From NCBI RefSeq assembly GCF_014696825.1, contig NZ_JACJQU010000002.1, positions 496,001-560,000 of the forward strand: a stretch of DNA of 64,000 nucleotides, read 5' to 3'. Within the stretch, counting starts at the first letter, position 1. Every line of letters begins with the position of its first letter. Positions 36,298 to 44,697 of this stretch are shown one piece after another. The stretch comes from Anabaena sphaerica FACHB-251. Lineage in GTDB: Bacteria > Cyanobacteriota > Cyanobacteriia > Cyanobacteriales > Nostocaceae. A program made the translations under genes and the position numbers. Under the pieces are notes generated by a model. It searched no databases. It was not told where the DNA came from and saw only the letters and a list, made by a program, of their open reading frames with translations.

Positions 36298-37326
36298 CTA
36301 ATTAGAGTATTTGGGTTGTTTACTGGAGAATTTGTAACTTATATACCCTCGTAAGCCATAGCGCAATACCAAAATACCTTGTCCGGGAACAGCGGATATA
36401 GTTCGAGATAATAGTCGGATTAAGGTATCTTTGGGACTGCGACGAATTGCGATCGCTTCTCGAATTGATAGCCAAATAATCGCTAGGAGTTCACTCCAAG
36501 ATGCACCTCCTTTCTCAATGGCTTTATAGGTGCGGTAATCAGCATCTCGTTGTAAGTCAAACCTTGCTGTTAAGCCTTGATTTTCGGCACTTTGATTAAT
36601 AAAGTTGGCGATCGCTTCTCGCTGCTTAATTAGACGGTCAATATTATCGCTGTGGGCGCGGATATTTTTTCCGTGTATCCGATAAAACATTAAATTTTCG
36701 TTAATTCCCCCTACTTCTCCATAAAAAGGAAGTGAGGCATTTAAATAAGTATCAATGCCCATATTACCTCTTGATGGCATCACTTTTTCTAAAGCGTTAC
36801 GGCGATAAGCAGAAGCTGAAGTAATTGCAGAGGCATATTTTCCCCATTTCAATAGCAGAGGTTTAACATCTCCTCGACTCATACGGTCAGAAGCACTGCT
36901 ACCAACTGGTACACTTTCTCCATTCACACAAGTCCAACGATGACCAACCATCACCCATTCAGGATGGGATAGAAAGCTAGATACTACTTTTTGTAATTTC
37001 TCTGGATGGTAATAGTCATCTGCATCCAAAAAACAGACAATTTCACCTGTAGACTTAGCATATCCGGCATTGCGAGAGGCACTCATGCCAGCGTTTTCTT
37101 GAAATACGGCAATTAAGCGATCGCCATACGACTCTATGATGTCTCTAGAATTATCTGTAGAGCCATCGTCTACAACTATGATTTCAAAATTACGATAAGT
37201 TTGCTGAAATACACTTTCAATCGATTGTCGCAAAAAGCGACCATAATTATAGTTAGTAATAATTACACTAACTAGGGGAAAAACCTGATTATATCCGTTT
37301 TTTTCTGATGCTTGTAGTGTAGTCAT
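36298..37326 (-). CDS. GT2-type glycosyltransferase
   Basis: This 342-residue GT-A enzyme shows SVIITNYNYGRFLRQSIESV, the VDDGSTDNS nucleotide loop and the metal-binding FLDADDYYHPEK. The C-terminal 100 residues are helical and positively charged, and may contact the membrane. Its ATG overlaps the polymerase stop codon (ATGA), so the two are co-translated. Confidence 0.93.
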   Translation of the reverse strand: MTTLQASEKNGYNQVFPLVSVIITNYNYGRFLRQSIESVFQQTYRNFEIIVVDDGSTDNSRDIIESYGDRLIAVFQENAGMSASRNAGYAKSTGEIVCFLDADDYYHPEKLQKVVSSFLSHPEWVMVGHRWTCVNGESVPVGSSASDRMSRGDVKPLLLKWGKYASAITSASAYRRNALEKVMPSRGNMGIDTYLNASLPFYGEVGGINENLMFYRIHGKNIRAHSDNIDRLIKQREAIANFINQSAENQGLTARFDLQRDADYRTYKAIEKGGASWSELLAIIWLSIREAIAIRRSPKDTLIRLLSRTISAVPGQGILVLRYGLRGYISYKFSSKQPKYSN

Positions 37327-38702
37327 ACTACCTCATTAAACGTCAAAGTTTTGCGCCAATTTAGTTTGGGCTTGTGTTCACCTGTTCCTACAGCAACTAA
37401 TATCATTGGCATCAAGACTGCTTCCAACGACATCACAAAAAAAGTTAAGCTCAAGGCCAAAAAAAATAATAACGGTGCGTGAGGTCTACCAACACGGGTT
37501 TGATAAATATAATGTATTAAAGAAAGCCAATACCCCGCAAAAATCGCTGTACCAAATATTCCCCGACGGTAGAGTAGCGAGCCTAAATATAAACTGTGGC
37601 TTCCTACTTTGGCAGGTTCGTAACCTGGTAATACCGATTCTCCCTCTTCGACAAAACCAAATACAAATTGAATATCTGAACTATTTTGAATTTCTTTGAT
37701 AGTTCGTTTGTAGATTTCACTTCTCACATCAGTTGAATCACCCCGATACTCTGCTGTAGCTTTGGCGCTATTGTTATAAGTATCCAAAATAATATTTGTT
37801 ACCGGAGGAAGACAGAGAGTAACAAAACTGATAATAGCAATTAAGGCAAAGATGAACCTTTTCCCCCAAACTTTACCGGTTGTCAGTAAGAATCGCACTC
37901 CCATAACCAAAGTTAGTGCCACCCAAGCGGAACGAGTACCGCTTAACAACAGCAAGAAGATTCCAGGCACGAGAAGTAAAAATTTCCACAAGCGATTTTT
38001 AATATCCAGTGCCAAGAGGTTGATAAAGATTAAAACTACTGATAAAGCTTCCGGTGTAGGAAAGAAGAAAAAGTAACGGGCAAAACCAGCAATTGAAATA
38101 TCTCCAGTTCTGTAAGGTCGTAAATAGTTAATACCACCTGCACCAAAGACAAATTCTGCACCTTTACCAGTTAAAGTCGCAAATATACTGCGGGGTGGAT
38201 TGAACTCAGCTTCACGCCATCCAAAAAAAATCACTACCCAAAATAACAGCATCGTAATTACAAGCACAGAAAATGCCCAAGCAACAACTTGAGGGCGCAC
38301 CCGAATGCGTTTGCTGATGATGTACCAAATAAGGATAGCTGGCGCGATAAAATCGTTTAACGTGCCTGTAAAATCTCTAGTATTGAAAGTTACATGGGGA
38401 TGAGCAGAGCCATACAATATTTTGACAATTATTCCATAGGCACTGTGAGCAAATAAAAAGATTATGAGGGGATGAGGGGGTTTTAATTCAATTCTGCCTT
38501 TTTGACGATATTCATAAACAAGTACACCGCAAGCAAGTAATAGCAATAAATAGCTCCATCCCCAAATCCACCATAAAGGAATGAGTACAATACCAGTTGC
38601 ATAAACACGCTCTGCTTGGGAAAGAGCTTCCCAGTTAAGCCAAATTCCATTAAATAAGCCGCTCTTAGCTTTAGGTTGGCATGAGCTTGGTGACAATCGC
38701 AT
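37323..38702 (-). CDS. Wzy-like O-antigen/exopolysaccharide polymerase
   Basis: This 459-residue protein has at least ten transmembrane helices and a large periplasmic loop (about residues 300-365) containing an R/H-rich segment, followed by GSHSLYLGSLLYRRGIFG near residue 370. This is the O-antigen ligase/polymerase family layout. It would polymerise flipped repeat units at the periplasmic face. It overlaps both neighbours (TGATG with Wzc upstream, ATGA with GT2 downstream), an indication of tight translational coupling. Confidence 0.85.
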   Translation of the reverse strand: MRLSPSSCQPKAKSGLFNGIWLNWEALSQAERVYATGIVLIPLWWIWGWSYLLLLLACGVLVYEYRQKGRIELKPPHPLIIFLFAHSAYGIIVKILYGSAHPHVTFNTRDFTGTLNDFIAPAILIWYIISKRIRVRPQVVAWAFSVLVITMLLFWVVIFFGWREAEFNPPRSIFATLTGKGAEFVFGAGGINYLRPYRTGDISIAGFARYFFFFPTPEALSVVLIFINLLALDIKNRLWKFLLLVPGIFLLLLSGTRSAWVALTLVMGVRFLLTTGKVWGKRFIFALIAIISFVTLCLPPVTNIILDTYNNSAKATAEYRGDSTDVRSEIYKRTIKEIQNSSDIQFVFGFVEEGESVLPGYEPAKVGSHSLYLGSLLYRRGIFGTAIFAGYWLSLIHYIYQTRVGRPHAPLLFFLALSLTFFVMSLEAVLMPMILVAVGTGEHKPKLNWRKTLTFNEVV

Positions 38703-40738
38703 CAGCCTACCTCAGTAATTTGTTGTTCGTAAAGATAGCCTTCGTGTTGTGTTTCGACACCATTAACAACTAGGCCAACAATCTGAGTTTGATGCCTTTT
38801 AAGCTGATTAATACTGTCGTTGAAAGGGTTGCGATAGCTATTTCCCGGTGAGACGACAAGCAAGACATTATTTACAACTTGTGTCATGAATAAAGCCTCA
38901 TTCGTTAGGCTCAAGGGCGGGCTATCAATTAAAACATAGTCATATTTATTGTGTGTTTGTGCCAGATTTAAAGCCTTTTCAAAGCTGCCACGAGCAATGA
39001 ATTTATTGATATTTTCAGATGCAGGCATTATCCTCTGTAAATCAATATTGGGACGCACAGAAATTGGTGTAGATTCTAATTCTTGGGAATTATTGATATT
39101 TATCCCCAGTCGCTTACTTAACTGGTTTTTATGCACATCTGCATCAACAACTAAAATCCGAAAACCAAGAGAGTTTAATGCTATGGCTAATCCCATTGTG
39201 ACAGTAGTTTTCCCTTCCCCCTGAGTGGCGCTACTAATTAGCAAGCGATTATTGGGTAAAGATATCATGCTGATAGCTGAAGCTAACCGTTGATATTCGA
39301 TAGCTGTATCTAATCTCGGATCGTTATTTGGTAAGAAATTTTTAAAGCGGGGAATACTGATGAGAACGGGAATATTAACTGTTTGCAGATCTCTGGTGCT
39401 AAGTAAAGGATTACGACTTTCTAACCACAGAGCTAAAGCTATACTCCCAAAACCTGAAGCCAAAATTACCCCTAAAGCAATAATCCGTTTTCCTCCACCA
39501 ATTGGCTTAGAACCGATTCTTGGTGCATCCAAAACTTGTACGCTGGGATAAGCACTAAAAGCATTTAGTTGGCTCTCTTTTATCCTTGCGACTACACCGT
39601 TATAAACACCTTCTGCAATATCTAACTGTTGTTGGAGTGCATTCAACCGAGCTTGTTTGATGGGAAAGGCGTTTAATTCAGCGATGAACCGATTAATTTG
39701 GCTTCCTAAATAATTTGCTTGAGTTTGCAACCCACTAGCTTGACTTTCTGCAATAATTAATTGCTGTATTAATGATGCTGAGTCTTCACCTATTTTGTTA
39801 TCTACTACCAAATTACGAGTCTTTTCAGTAGCAGCTTGATTCAAAGTCTGTTGTTGTATATTTACTAGTTTCTGCCGCTGCTCTAATAAACTAATAACTG
39901 TCGGATGGCTGGGTAAGTATTTAGTCTGTGTATCTGCTAAAGCTACTTCAATTTCAGTTATCTTTTGCTGAATATACTGATAATCTTTATTTTCTTTTAA
40001 CTTTAAGGACTGAACGGCCTTAACTGGTGTTAAACCAAGTTTGGCTGATAAAACCGCTGCTTCCTGCTTGCGAGACTGTGCTTGAGAAAGAGTTTGTGCT
40101 TGCAGAGTTTTTAGCCCACTAATACTTTTGGTAATTTCATTAGCTTGTGTTTCGCTACTAACTAATCCAGATGAGTTTTTAAACTTAGCTAGTGCTGTTT
40201 GCGCTTTTTTATAGTTATCCAGTGCTTGTTGAACTTCTTTTTCTAAAAATTGCGATCGCTGTTGAGCGTTATTTTGACGTAGTTCATTTAAACGTTGCTG
40301 AAACACATCTATAAGAGCTTTAGTCCTCTGTTCCGCTAATTCGGGTGTAGAGCCTTGGGCCATAATAGAAATGATGGTAGATTCCCCTTCGGGAGAAACT
40401 TCAAATAGATCTTGATATAAATCCAATCGGGGATACTCATCTTTTTCAGGATCAGACTCCCTGACTCGATTGATGGCTTCATTGCTCTTGATAATGGAAC
40501 TCAGAATATTTAACGGATTAAGTTGTTGAGAAAACTGAACACCTTGATCGTTCACATTTCCTAATTTTCCTAAATTGGCATTTAAATCACTGCTGGAGTT
40601 AGGTACAATGAGTTGAGCTTTAGCCTGCCATTTAGGTTTTGAAGTGATCATAGCGTAACCAGCAATTACCACTACAAATAGATTCAAGGCTAGTAATGGT
40701 TTCCAGTGCCTCAGCGCAATAGGGATCAACATATTCAT
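38702..40738 (-). CDS. Wzc-like polysaccharide co-polymerase with cytoplasmic tyrosine-kinase domain
   Basis: This 678-residue protein has a Wzz chain-length domain (TM near 14-34 and 415-435) enclosing a long periplasmic coiled coil. It is followed by a BY-kinase domain with Walker A SATQGEGKTTV, Walker A' VVDADVHKNQ and Walker B YDVLIDSPP-like DYVLIDSPP. It controls chain length and export of the exopolysaccharide. The C-terminus has only two tyrosines (GYLYEQQ) rather than the usual tyrosine-rich cluster, so autophosphorylation may be limited. Walker A' lacks the common arginine pair (DADLRRP). Confidence 0.93.
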   Translation of the reverse strand: MNMLIPIALRHWKPLLALNLFVVVIAGYAMITSKPKWQAKAQLIVPNSSSDLNANLGKLGNVNDQGVQFSQQLNPLNILSSIIKSNEAINRVRESDPEKDEYPRLDLYQDLFEVSPEGESTIISIMAQGSTPELAEQRTKALIDVFQQRLNELRQNNAQQRSQFLEKEVQQALDNYKKAQTALAKFKNSSGLVSSETQANEITKSISGLKTLQAQTLSQAQSRKQEAAVLSAKLGLTPVKAVQSLKLKENKDYQYIQQKITEIEVALADTQTKYLPSHPTVISLLEQRQKLVNIQQQTLNQAATEKTRNLVVDNKIGEDSASLIQQLIIAESQASGLQTQANYLGSQINRFIAELNAFPIKQARLNALQQQLDIAEGVYNGVVARIKESQLNAFSAYPSVQVLDAPRIGSKPIGGGKRIIALGVILASGFGSIALALWLESRNPLLSTRDLQTVNIPVLISIPRFKNFLPNNDPRLDTAIEYQRLASAISMISLPNNRLLISSATQGEGKTTVTMGLAIALNSLGFRILVVDADVHKNQLSKRLGININNSQELESTPISVRPNIDLQRIMPASENINKFIARGSFEKALNLAQTHNKYDYVLIDSPPLSLTNEALFMTQVVNNVLLVVSPGNSYRNPFNDSINQLKRHQTQIVGLVVNGVETQHEGYLYEQQITEVG

Positions 40739-40831
40739 ATTGCTTCAATTAACCTAATGTTCCTGCTCAAGTAGTTGATAAAAGTGGAGAATTTAGCTTT
40801 TGCCAAAATTAGCTTGCTCATGAATGTTGAA

Positions 40832-41311
40832 TCATGAATATATTCCTGAAAGATAATCAGATAATTTTGGCTCATTGAACAAAGGCTTCGTTAAAGGCAA
40901 GGGCGGATTTACTATTGCTTCTTCCAGACTTTCTAAAGACAAGCAATGTTTGACACCTAATGGTTCAACCGATTGAGCAAACAACAACTGGTGATCGTCA
41001 ATATGTTCTCCATAAGTAGCAAGTCGAGGCATTAAAACAAATGATGATTTTTTCTCAGAGAGAAATCTAGTAGAACCTTGGCCAGCATGGGAAATAACTA
41101 AGCGAGACTTCTCTACCAATTTTTCCATTTCCCTAGAGGAGACTATTGAATACAAAGAAATTTGTGGGTAATTTTGTAATAAACTTGTATCAGTTATCCC
41201 ATATTGAACTACTAATGGTTCTGAAATCACACCTTTTTCTACCAATATTGATATCCAATTAACTGCTCTATCAAAATGATAAGGAATAGTACCAAAGGTT
41301 ATAGTAATCAT
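40832..41311 (-). CDS. Alg13/PssE-like glycosyltransferase catalytic half
   Basis: This 159-residue protein corresponds to the C-terminal half of a GT28-type transferase. It begins MITITFGTIPYHFDRAV and carries VISHAGQGSTRFLSEKK, the UDP-sugar binding SHAGxGT-like signature (GQGS here), and VLMPRLATYGEHIDDHQ. It would work as a heterodimer with the Alg14/PssD-like membrane subunit encoded just upstream, adding the second sugar to the lipid carrier. It is followed by a 93-bp gap to the Wzc gene start. Confidence 0.85.
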   Translation of the reverse strand: MITITFGTIPYHFDRAVNWISILVEKGVISEPLVVQYGITDTSLLQNYPQISLYSIVSSREMEKLVEKSRLVISHAGQGSTRFLSEKKSSFVLMPRLATYGEHIDDHQLLFAQSVEPLGVKHCLSLESLEEAIVNPPLPLTKPLFNEPKLSDYLSGIYS

Positions 41312-41359
41312 TAGCTTTCAAATGGTTGTTCACAGAGGTTGACTGAATTCTTAATTATG

Positions 41360-41830
41360 TTAACTATGATAAACTATGCCTCTGTATTGGGCTTTTGCGT
41401 ACTTGTTGCATAAGTTTGGCCATTGAACATAAAATTCATGACAAAAAGGATAAACTAACTTACCACTTAGGCTTAACTCTTGTGCGCGAGAAATACTCTC
41501 GATGTAAATAAATCTGACCCCAAGTAACTTAGCCACAAAAGCAAAACCAACAGCCAGACTTGCTCCTGTAGAAATAACTAAATCTGGCTTTTCAGAAAAA
41601 ATAATTCTGAATACTGACGGCATATTTCTGAGCAAAGCTATTACATCTCTTGGAGCTTGATAAGGCAACCAATTAACTCTTTCTTTATTTTCAAGAAGAA
41701 CTTCTGTATCCGGTTTGCGATCTGTTATCCAGACTCTTTCATGTTGATGCCAAAAAGATTTTAAGCCTTGCATGGTGGAAAAATGTCCACCCGATGTAGA
41801 TACTAATAATAACTTCATTTGACTGGCCAT
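41360..41830 (-). CDS. Alg14/PssD-like glycosyltransferase membrane subunit
   Basis: This 156-residue N-terminal half-transferase begins MKLLLVSTSGGHFSTMQGLK after four leader residues and contains PDLVISTGASLAVGFAFVAKLLGVRFIYIESISRA, the Alg14 signature. It recruits the Alg13-like catalytic half to the membrane. It is the first gene of the eleven-gene minus-strand exopolysaccharide locus; a conserved palindrome lies 40 bp upstream of its ATG. Confidence 0.85.
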   Translation of the reverse strand: MASQMKLLLVSTSGGHFSTMQGLKSFWHQHERVWITDRKPDTEVLLENKERVNWLPYQAPRDVIALLRNMPSVFRIIFSEKPDLVISTGASLAVGFAFVAKLLGVRFIYIESISRAQELSLSGKLVYPFCHEFYVQWPNLCNKYAKAQYRGIVYHS

Positions 41831-42507
41831 ACCTTGTTGATACTAGTGTTTGCAACCATCCTCACAAGTATGCTTGGTAAGCATTATCTTAGTCAGGAAA
41901 GTCAAATTTTCATAACAGCATCGTACGCCGAGGTAATTTAACGAACTTTCCTCAGATGTATATACTAACCGTAGCATTGCGTAAGAATTTGAAATTATGA
42001 TACGGCACTAAATTATTAAAATAGTATAAGTATTTAATTTCAATCCGTCTCAGGATAGATTTAGGTGAGTTAGAAATTTTTAGAATGTTATTTTTATTGG
42101 TCTTTTTGGGTTGAAAATTTCAAAAAATCCTCATTTAGGGCTTATGCCTTGACAGAATAATAAAATAGGAAATTGATAAATATAGGTTGTTGAACAGGTA
42201 TCGGACAAACCGAGAAATTACTAACTCATGAAAAAATTCATACCAAAGGCATATATGAGAGTGTGGTCTTTATATGATACAAAGCAATTAATTGTAAACA
42301 CTCATTTTTTTCCGCAGTGACTCGCTTACAAATACCAGATGCAGATAATCTATATCAAGTAGACTTGTCTCTAACTTGATAAATAGATTATTAAACCATA
42401 ATCCCTAAATGACAGATGACTGCTATATAAACATGAAAAGACCACATAGGAAATATTCATGTTTGATGGCTTTCACACAAACAGAATAGATTGCATATTG
42501 AGACCAA
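41831..42507. other. intergenic region between divergent exopolysaccharide genes
   Basis: This 677-bp AT-rich stretch should contain the promoters of the minus-strand operon and the plus-strand GT2 gene. ATGCTTGGTAAGCAT (41870-41884) is described separately. No complete sigma-70 promoter with good spacing could be assigned, and no gene or RNA is seen. Confidence 0.5.
41870..41884. promoter_or_regulatory. palindrome ATGCTT-GGT-AAGCAT before the exopolysaccharide operon
   Basis: A perfect 6-bp inverted repeat with a 3-bp centre lies 40 bp upstream of the first operon gene, next to a GATAAT -10-like hexamer on the minus strand. Thirteen of fourteen bases recur at 48199-48212 upstream of a sigma-factor gene. 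It may be an operator; no regulator is identified. Confidence 0.45.
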
Positions 42508-43587
42508 ATGCCCAAAATGGAAAAGTCATCTACTATAGAATCGGAAGTGACGATTGTTGTTGCCCCAAGGGAACGTTTTAGCTATACTAAAGAATCGTTG
42601 GAAAGCATCTACGAGCATACTGAATACCCCTTTCATTTAATTTATATTGATGGAGGTTCACCATCTCATATCAAAGACTATCTAGCAGCACAAGCAATTG
42701 AAAAACAATTCCAATTAATCCGCTGTGATTACTATCTCTGCCCAAACCACGCTAGAAACATCGGTCTGCGCCAAGTTAACAGTAAGTATGTGGTTTTCAT
42801 TGATAACGATGTAGTAGTCACCCCTGGTTGGCTGGAGAAATTGGTACAGTGTGCTGAAGAAACGGGAGCCACAGTAGTTAGCCCTCTCGTTTGTCAAGGA
42901 ACACCTATACACACAGAAGTACATTGTGCGGGTGGAGAATCTGGCATTGTCGTGGAAACGAAAGGCAAGACAACGAGAAGAAAAATAATTGAAAAAATTT
43001 ATAAGCAAGGCCGACCGGTAGCAGAAGTAGAATCCACACTACAACGTGTCAAAACTGGTTTAGCTGAGTTCCACTGCATGATTGTACGCACGCAGATATT
43101 TCAAAAAATTGGGCTGCTGGATGAAGGATTATTGAATACTAAAGAACACGTTGATTTGTGTATCCAGGTAGCTGAAGCTGGGGGTGAGATTTACTTGGAG
43201 CCAGATTCTCTCGTTACTTATGTAGCTGGCCCACCCCTGGAATCAACAGATTTGCATTTCTATATGCTGCGCTGGAGTGATGCTTGGGAATTAGCAAGTC
43301 TCCAACGCTTACGTGATAAATGGAATCTGACGGAAGATGATTATTTTAAAAGAAAGTATCAACGGTTAGGATGGCGACGCAATAGAACAATTATTGCTGC
43401 CCTAACTAATAAATTGCCCTTTGGTAGCCTGTTTTCCAAAGTAGCAGCAAAAATTCTCAGTTCAATGGACAAAGTGTTGAACAATTATCTGACTAGCCGC
43501 TACTATAAAGCACATTTGCAAAACAGGGTTAGTCTGACCTCAACTAAGATTGTCGAATCTTCAATACCGTCAAGTCAGTTTGGTTAG
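42508..43587 (+). CDS. GT2-type glycosyltransferase, divergent from the locus
   Basis: This 359-residue GT-A protein has VTIVVAPRERFSYTKESLESIYEHTEYPFHLIYIDGGS-like start blocks, the metal-binding FIDNDVVVTPGW near residue 100 and LLDEGLLNTKEHVDLCIQVAEAGG further on, as in rhamnosyl- or galactofuranosyltransferase-like GT2 enzymes. It is read away from the exopolysaccharide operon but probably belongs to it functionally. No further glycan genes follow. Confidence 0.85.
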   Translation: MPKMEKSSTIESEVTIVVAPRERFSYTKESLESIYEHTEYPFHLIYIDGGSPSHIKDYLAAQAIEKQFQLIRCDYYLCPNHARNIGLRQVNSKYVVFIDNDVVVTPGWLEKLVQCAEETGATVVSPLVCQGTPIHTEVHCAGGESGIVVETKGKTTRRKIIEKIYKQGRPVAEVESTLQRVKTGLAEFHCMIVRTQIFQKIGLLDEGLLNTKEHVDLCIQVAEAGGEIYLEPDSLVTYVAGPPLESTDLHFYMLRWSDAWELASLQRLRDKWNLTEDDYFKRKYQRLGWRRNRTIIAALTNKLPFGSLFSKVAAKILSSMDKVLNNYLTSRYYKAHLQNRVSLTSTKIVESSIPSSQFG

Positions 43588-43645
43588 ATTACAAAACTAG
43601 GGTGTAGGGTATCGGAAAAAGAATGATCTTCTTCACTACATTCCA

Positions 43646-44059
43646 CACCCTATCAGGTGTGGGATGAGCAGATAAATAATGATCATCACGATTGTTGATA
43701 ATAGCAAAATCTGGTTCTGGTTCGCTTTTTTGTGGTAGAGTAATAGGAGCTTGAGATTGCAAAGTTGCTTTGTTTCCTACAAGTGTGCGAAGTTCTCCCA
43801 ACAATCTATGCAAACAGGTTTCATTCGCTCTACCTGTTGAGACCATTTCTATAATTTCAGGACTTACGCAAAACAGAACGGAAGTAGGGGTAATTCATGA
43901 ATTACCCCTACGCAAGAATCAGGTTTTGAGTTCAATCTTGCGTAAGTCCTAAATTTCTCCATTGATTAATTGAATCTGATCATTATCATGAAAAAAGCCT
44001 ATTTATATAAGTTGATGATATTCTTCTAAAGTCAAGCGTTTAGTTTGGATAATATCCAT
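43646..44059 (-). pseudogene. Uma2-family nuclease pseudogene, interrupted by a MITE
   Basis: The minus strand reads MDIIQTKRLTLEEYHQLI, then a TAA (44003-44005) where family members have a glutamate codon. It continues in frame as IGFFHDNDQIQLINGEI, is cut by a 93-bp element (43859-43951), and resumes as IEMVSTGRANETCLHRLLGEL up to SEPEPDFAIINNRDDHYLSAHPTPD, the Uma2 catalytic region. The C-terminal part after HPTPD is missing and replaced by a palindromic CACACCCTATCAGGTGTG segment (about 43645-43665). AAAAGGAGTGATTC is an intact ribosome-binding site. Three lesions make this a clear pseudogene; the gap 43588-44152 holds little else. Confidence 0.8.
43859..43951. mobile_element. 93-bp MITE inserted in the Uma2 gene, 6-bp target duplication
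   Basis: The termini are AGGACTTACGCAA (43859-43871) and TTGCGTAAGTCCT (43938-43950), a perfect 13-bp inverted repeat. The flanking direct repeats AATTTC (43853-43858 and 43952-43957) are a target-site duplication; removing the element plus one copy restores the Uma2 frame. A 28-bp perfect palindrome lies inside (43884-43911). It has the same termini as the element at 22969-23091. Confidence 0.9.
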
Positions 44060-44152
44060 GAATCACTCCTTTTGGAAAAATTTATTTTTTATATTTCTAA
44101 AAATCTTTTATCGGTGTTCTTTTTGCGTCTGCAATTCGTTTAAAAAATCATA

Positions 44153-44578
44153 TTATTGCACTTTTGTTCTTTTATCAATTGCCTCTTTTAATGCTATACG
44201 AAACTGCTCATTAGTAAAAGGTTTGATTAAAACACCAAAATTGCCAGTTTTCTCAATGATTCTTTGCACTAATTCTTGATCTTTCAATGTTTCATATAAG
44301 TCATGAGGGTCTGATTGAAGCATAATAATTAAAGGAATAAAATATAAATTTTTATGATTCTAGATATATTCAATTACATATTTACCGTTAATTTTAGGTA
44401 GATACAAACCAACTATAATCAAAGCAAGATTATCAGCATTTTCAGTTAATAATTCTATACCTGTTTGTCCATCTTTAGCTTCTATGATTTCTAAAATATT
44501 GCTCCTATTGATGATTTCTTTAATTTTTGCCGTAGTTAACTTAGCATGTTCAATAATTAAAACTTTGATTCTCGTCAT
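44153..44578 (-). pseudogene. response-regulator receiver gene with in-frame amber codon
   Basis: An intact 142-codon frame, interrupted only by TAG at 44360-44362 (codon 73), encodes a receiver-like domain. The first half ends LIIVGLYLPKINGKYVIEYI. The second half reads FIPLIIMLQSDPHDLY and then GVLIKPFTNEQF, with the conserved lysine of the KPF motif. The phospho-acceptor aspartate position (LDxxLP in active receivers) is glycine, and the acidic pair at the start is EH, so the domain could not be phosphorylated normally. It is either a decaying pseudogene or, less likely, a readthrough gene. Confidence 0.75.
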
Positions 44579-44697
44579 AATAAATAATTCCGTAATCAGG
44601 AGGTATACCTGCGTTAAAAATCTGTGTGTGCAGACTTTATAGATAAAAATGCACCAGAAATTGCTATGCTAACAATATAATAACTATTAAAGAAACA

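Noticed and set aside
28727-41830. Assignment of the exopolysaccharide locus to the heterocyst envelope (hep) polysaccharide
   Set aside because: Nothing in the genes seen is diagnostic of hep; no hepA-like ABC exporter is present and the regulator is unknown, so the assignment would be a guess.
42149-42182. TTGACA with a GATAAAT box upstream of the GT2 gene at 42508
   Set aside because: The spacing of 20 or more bases is too long for a sigma-70 promoter.
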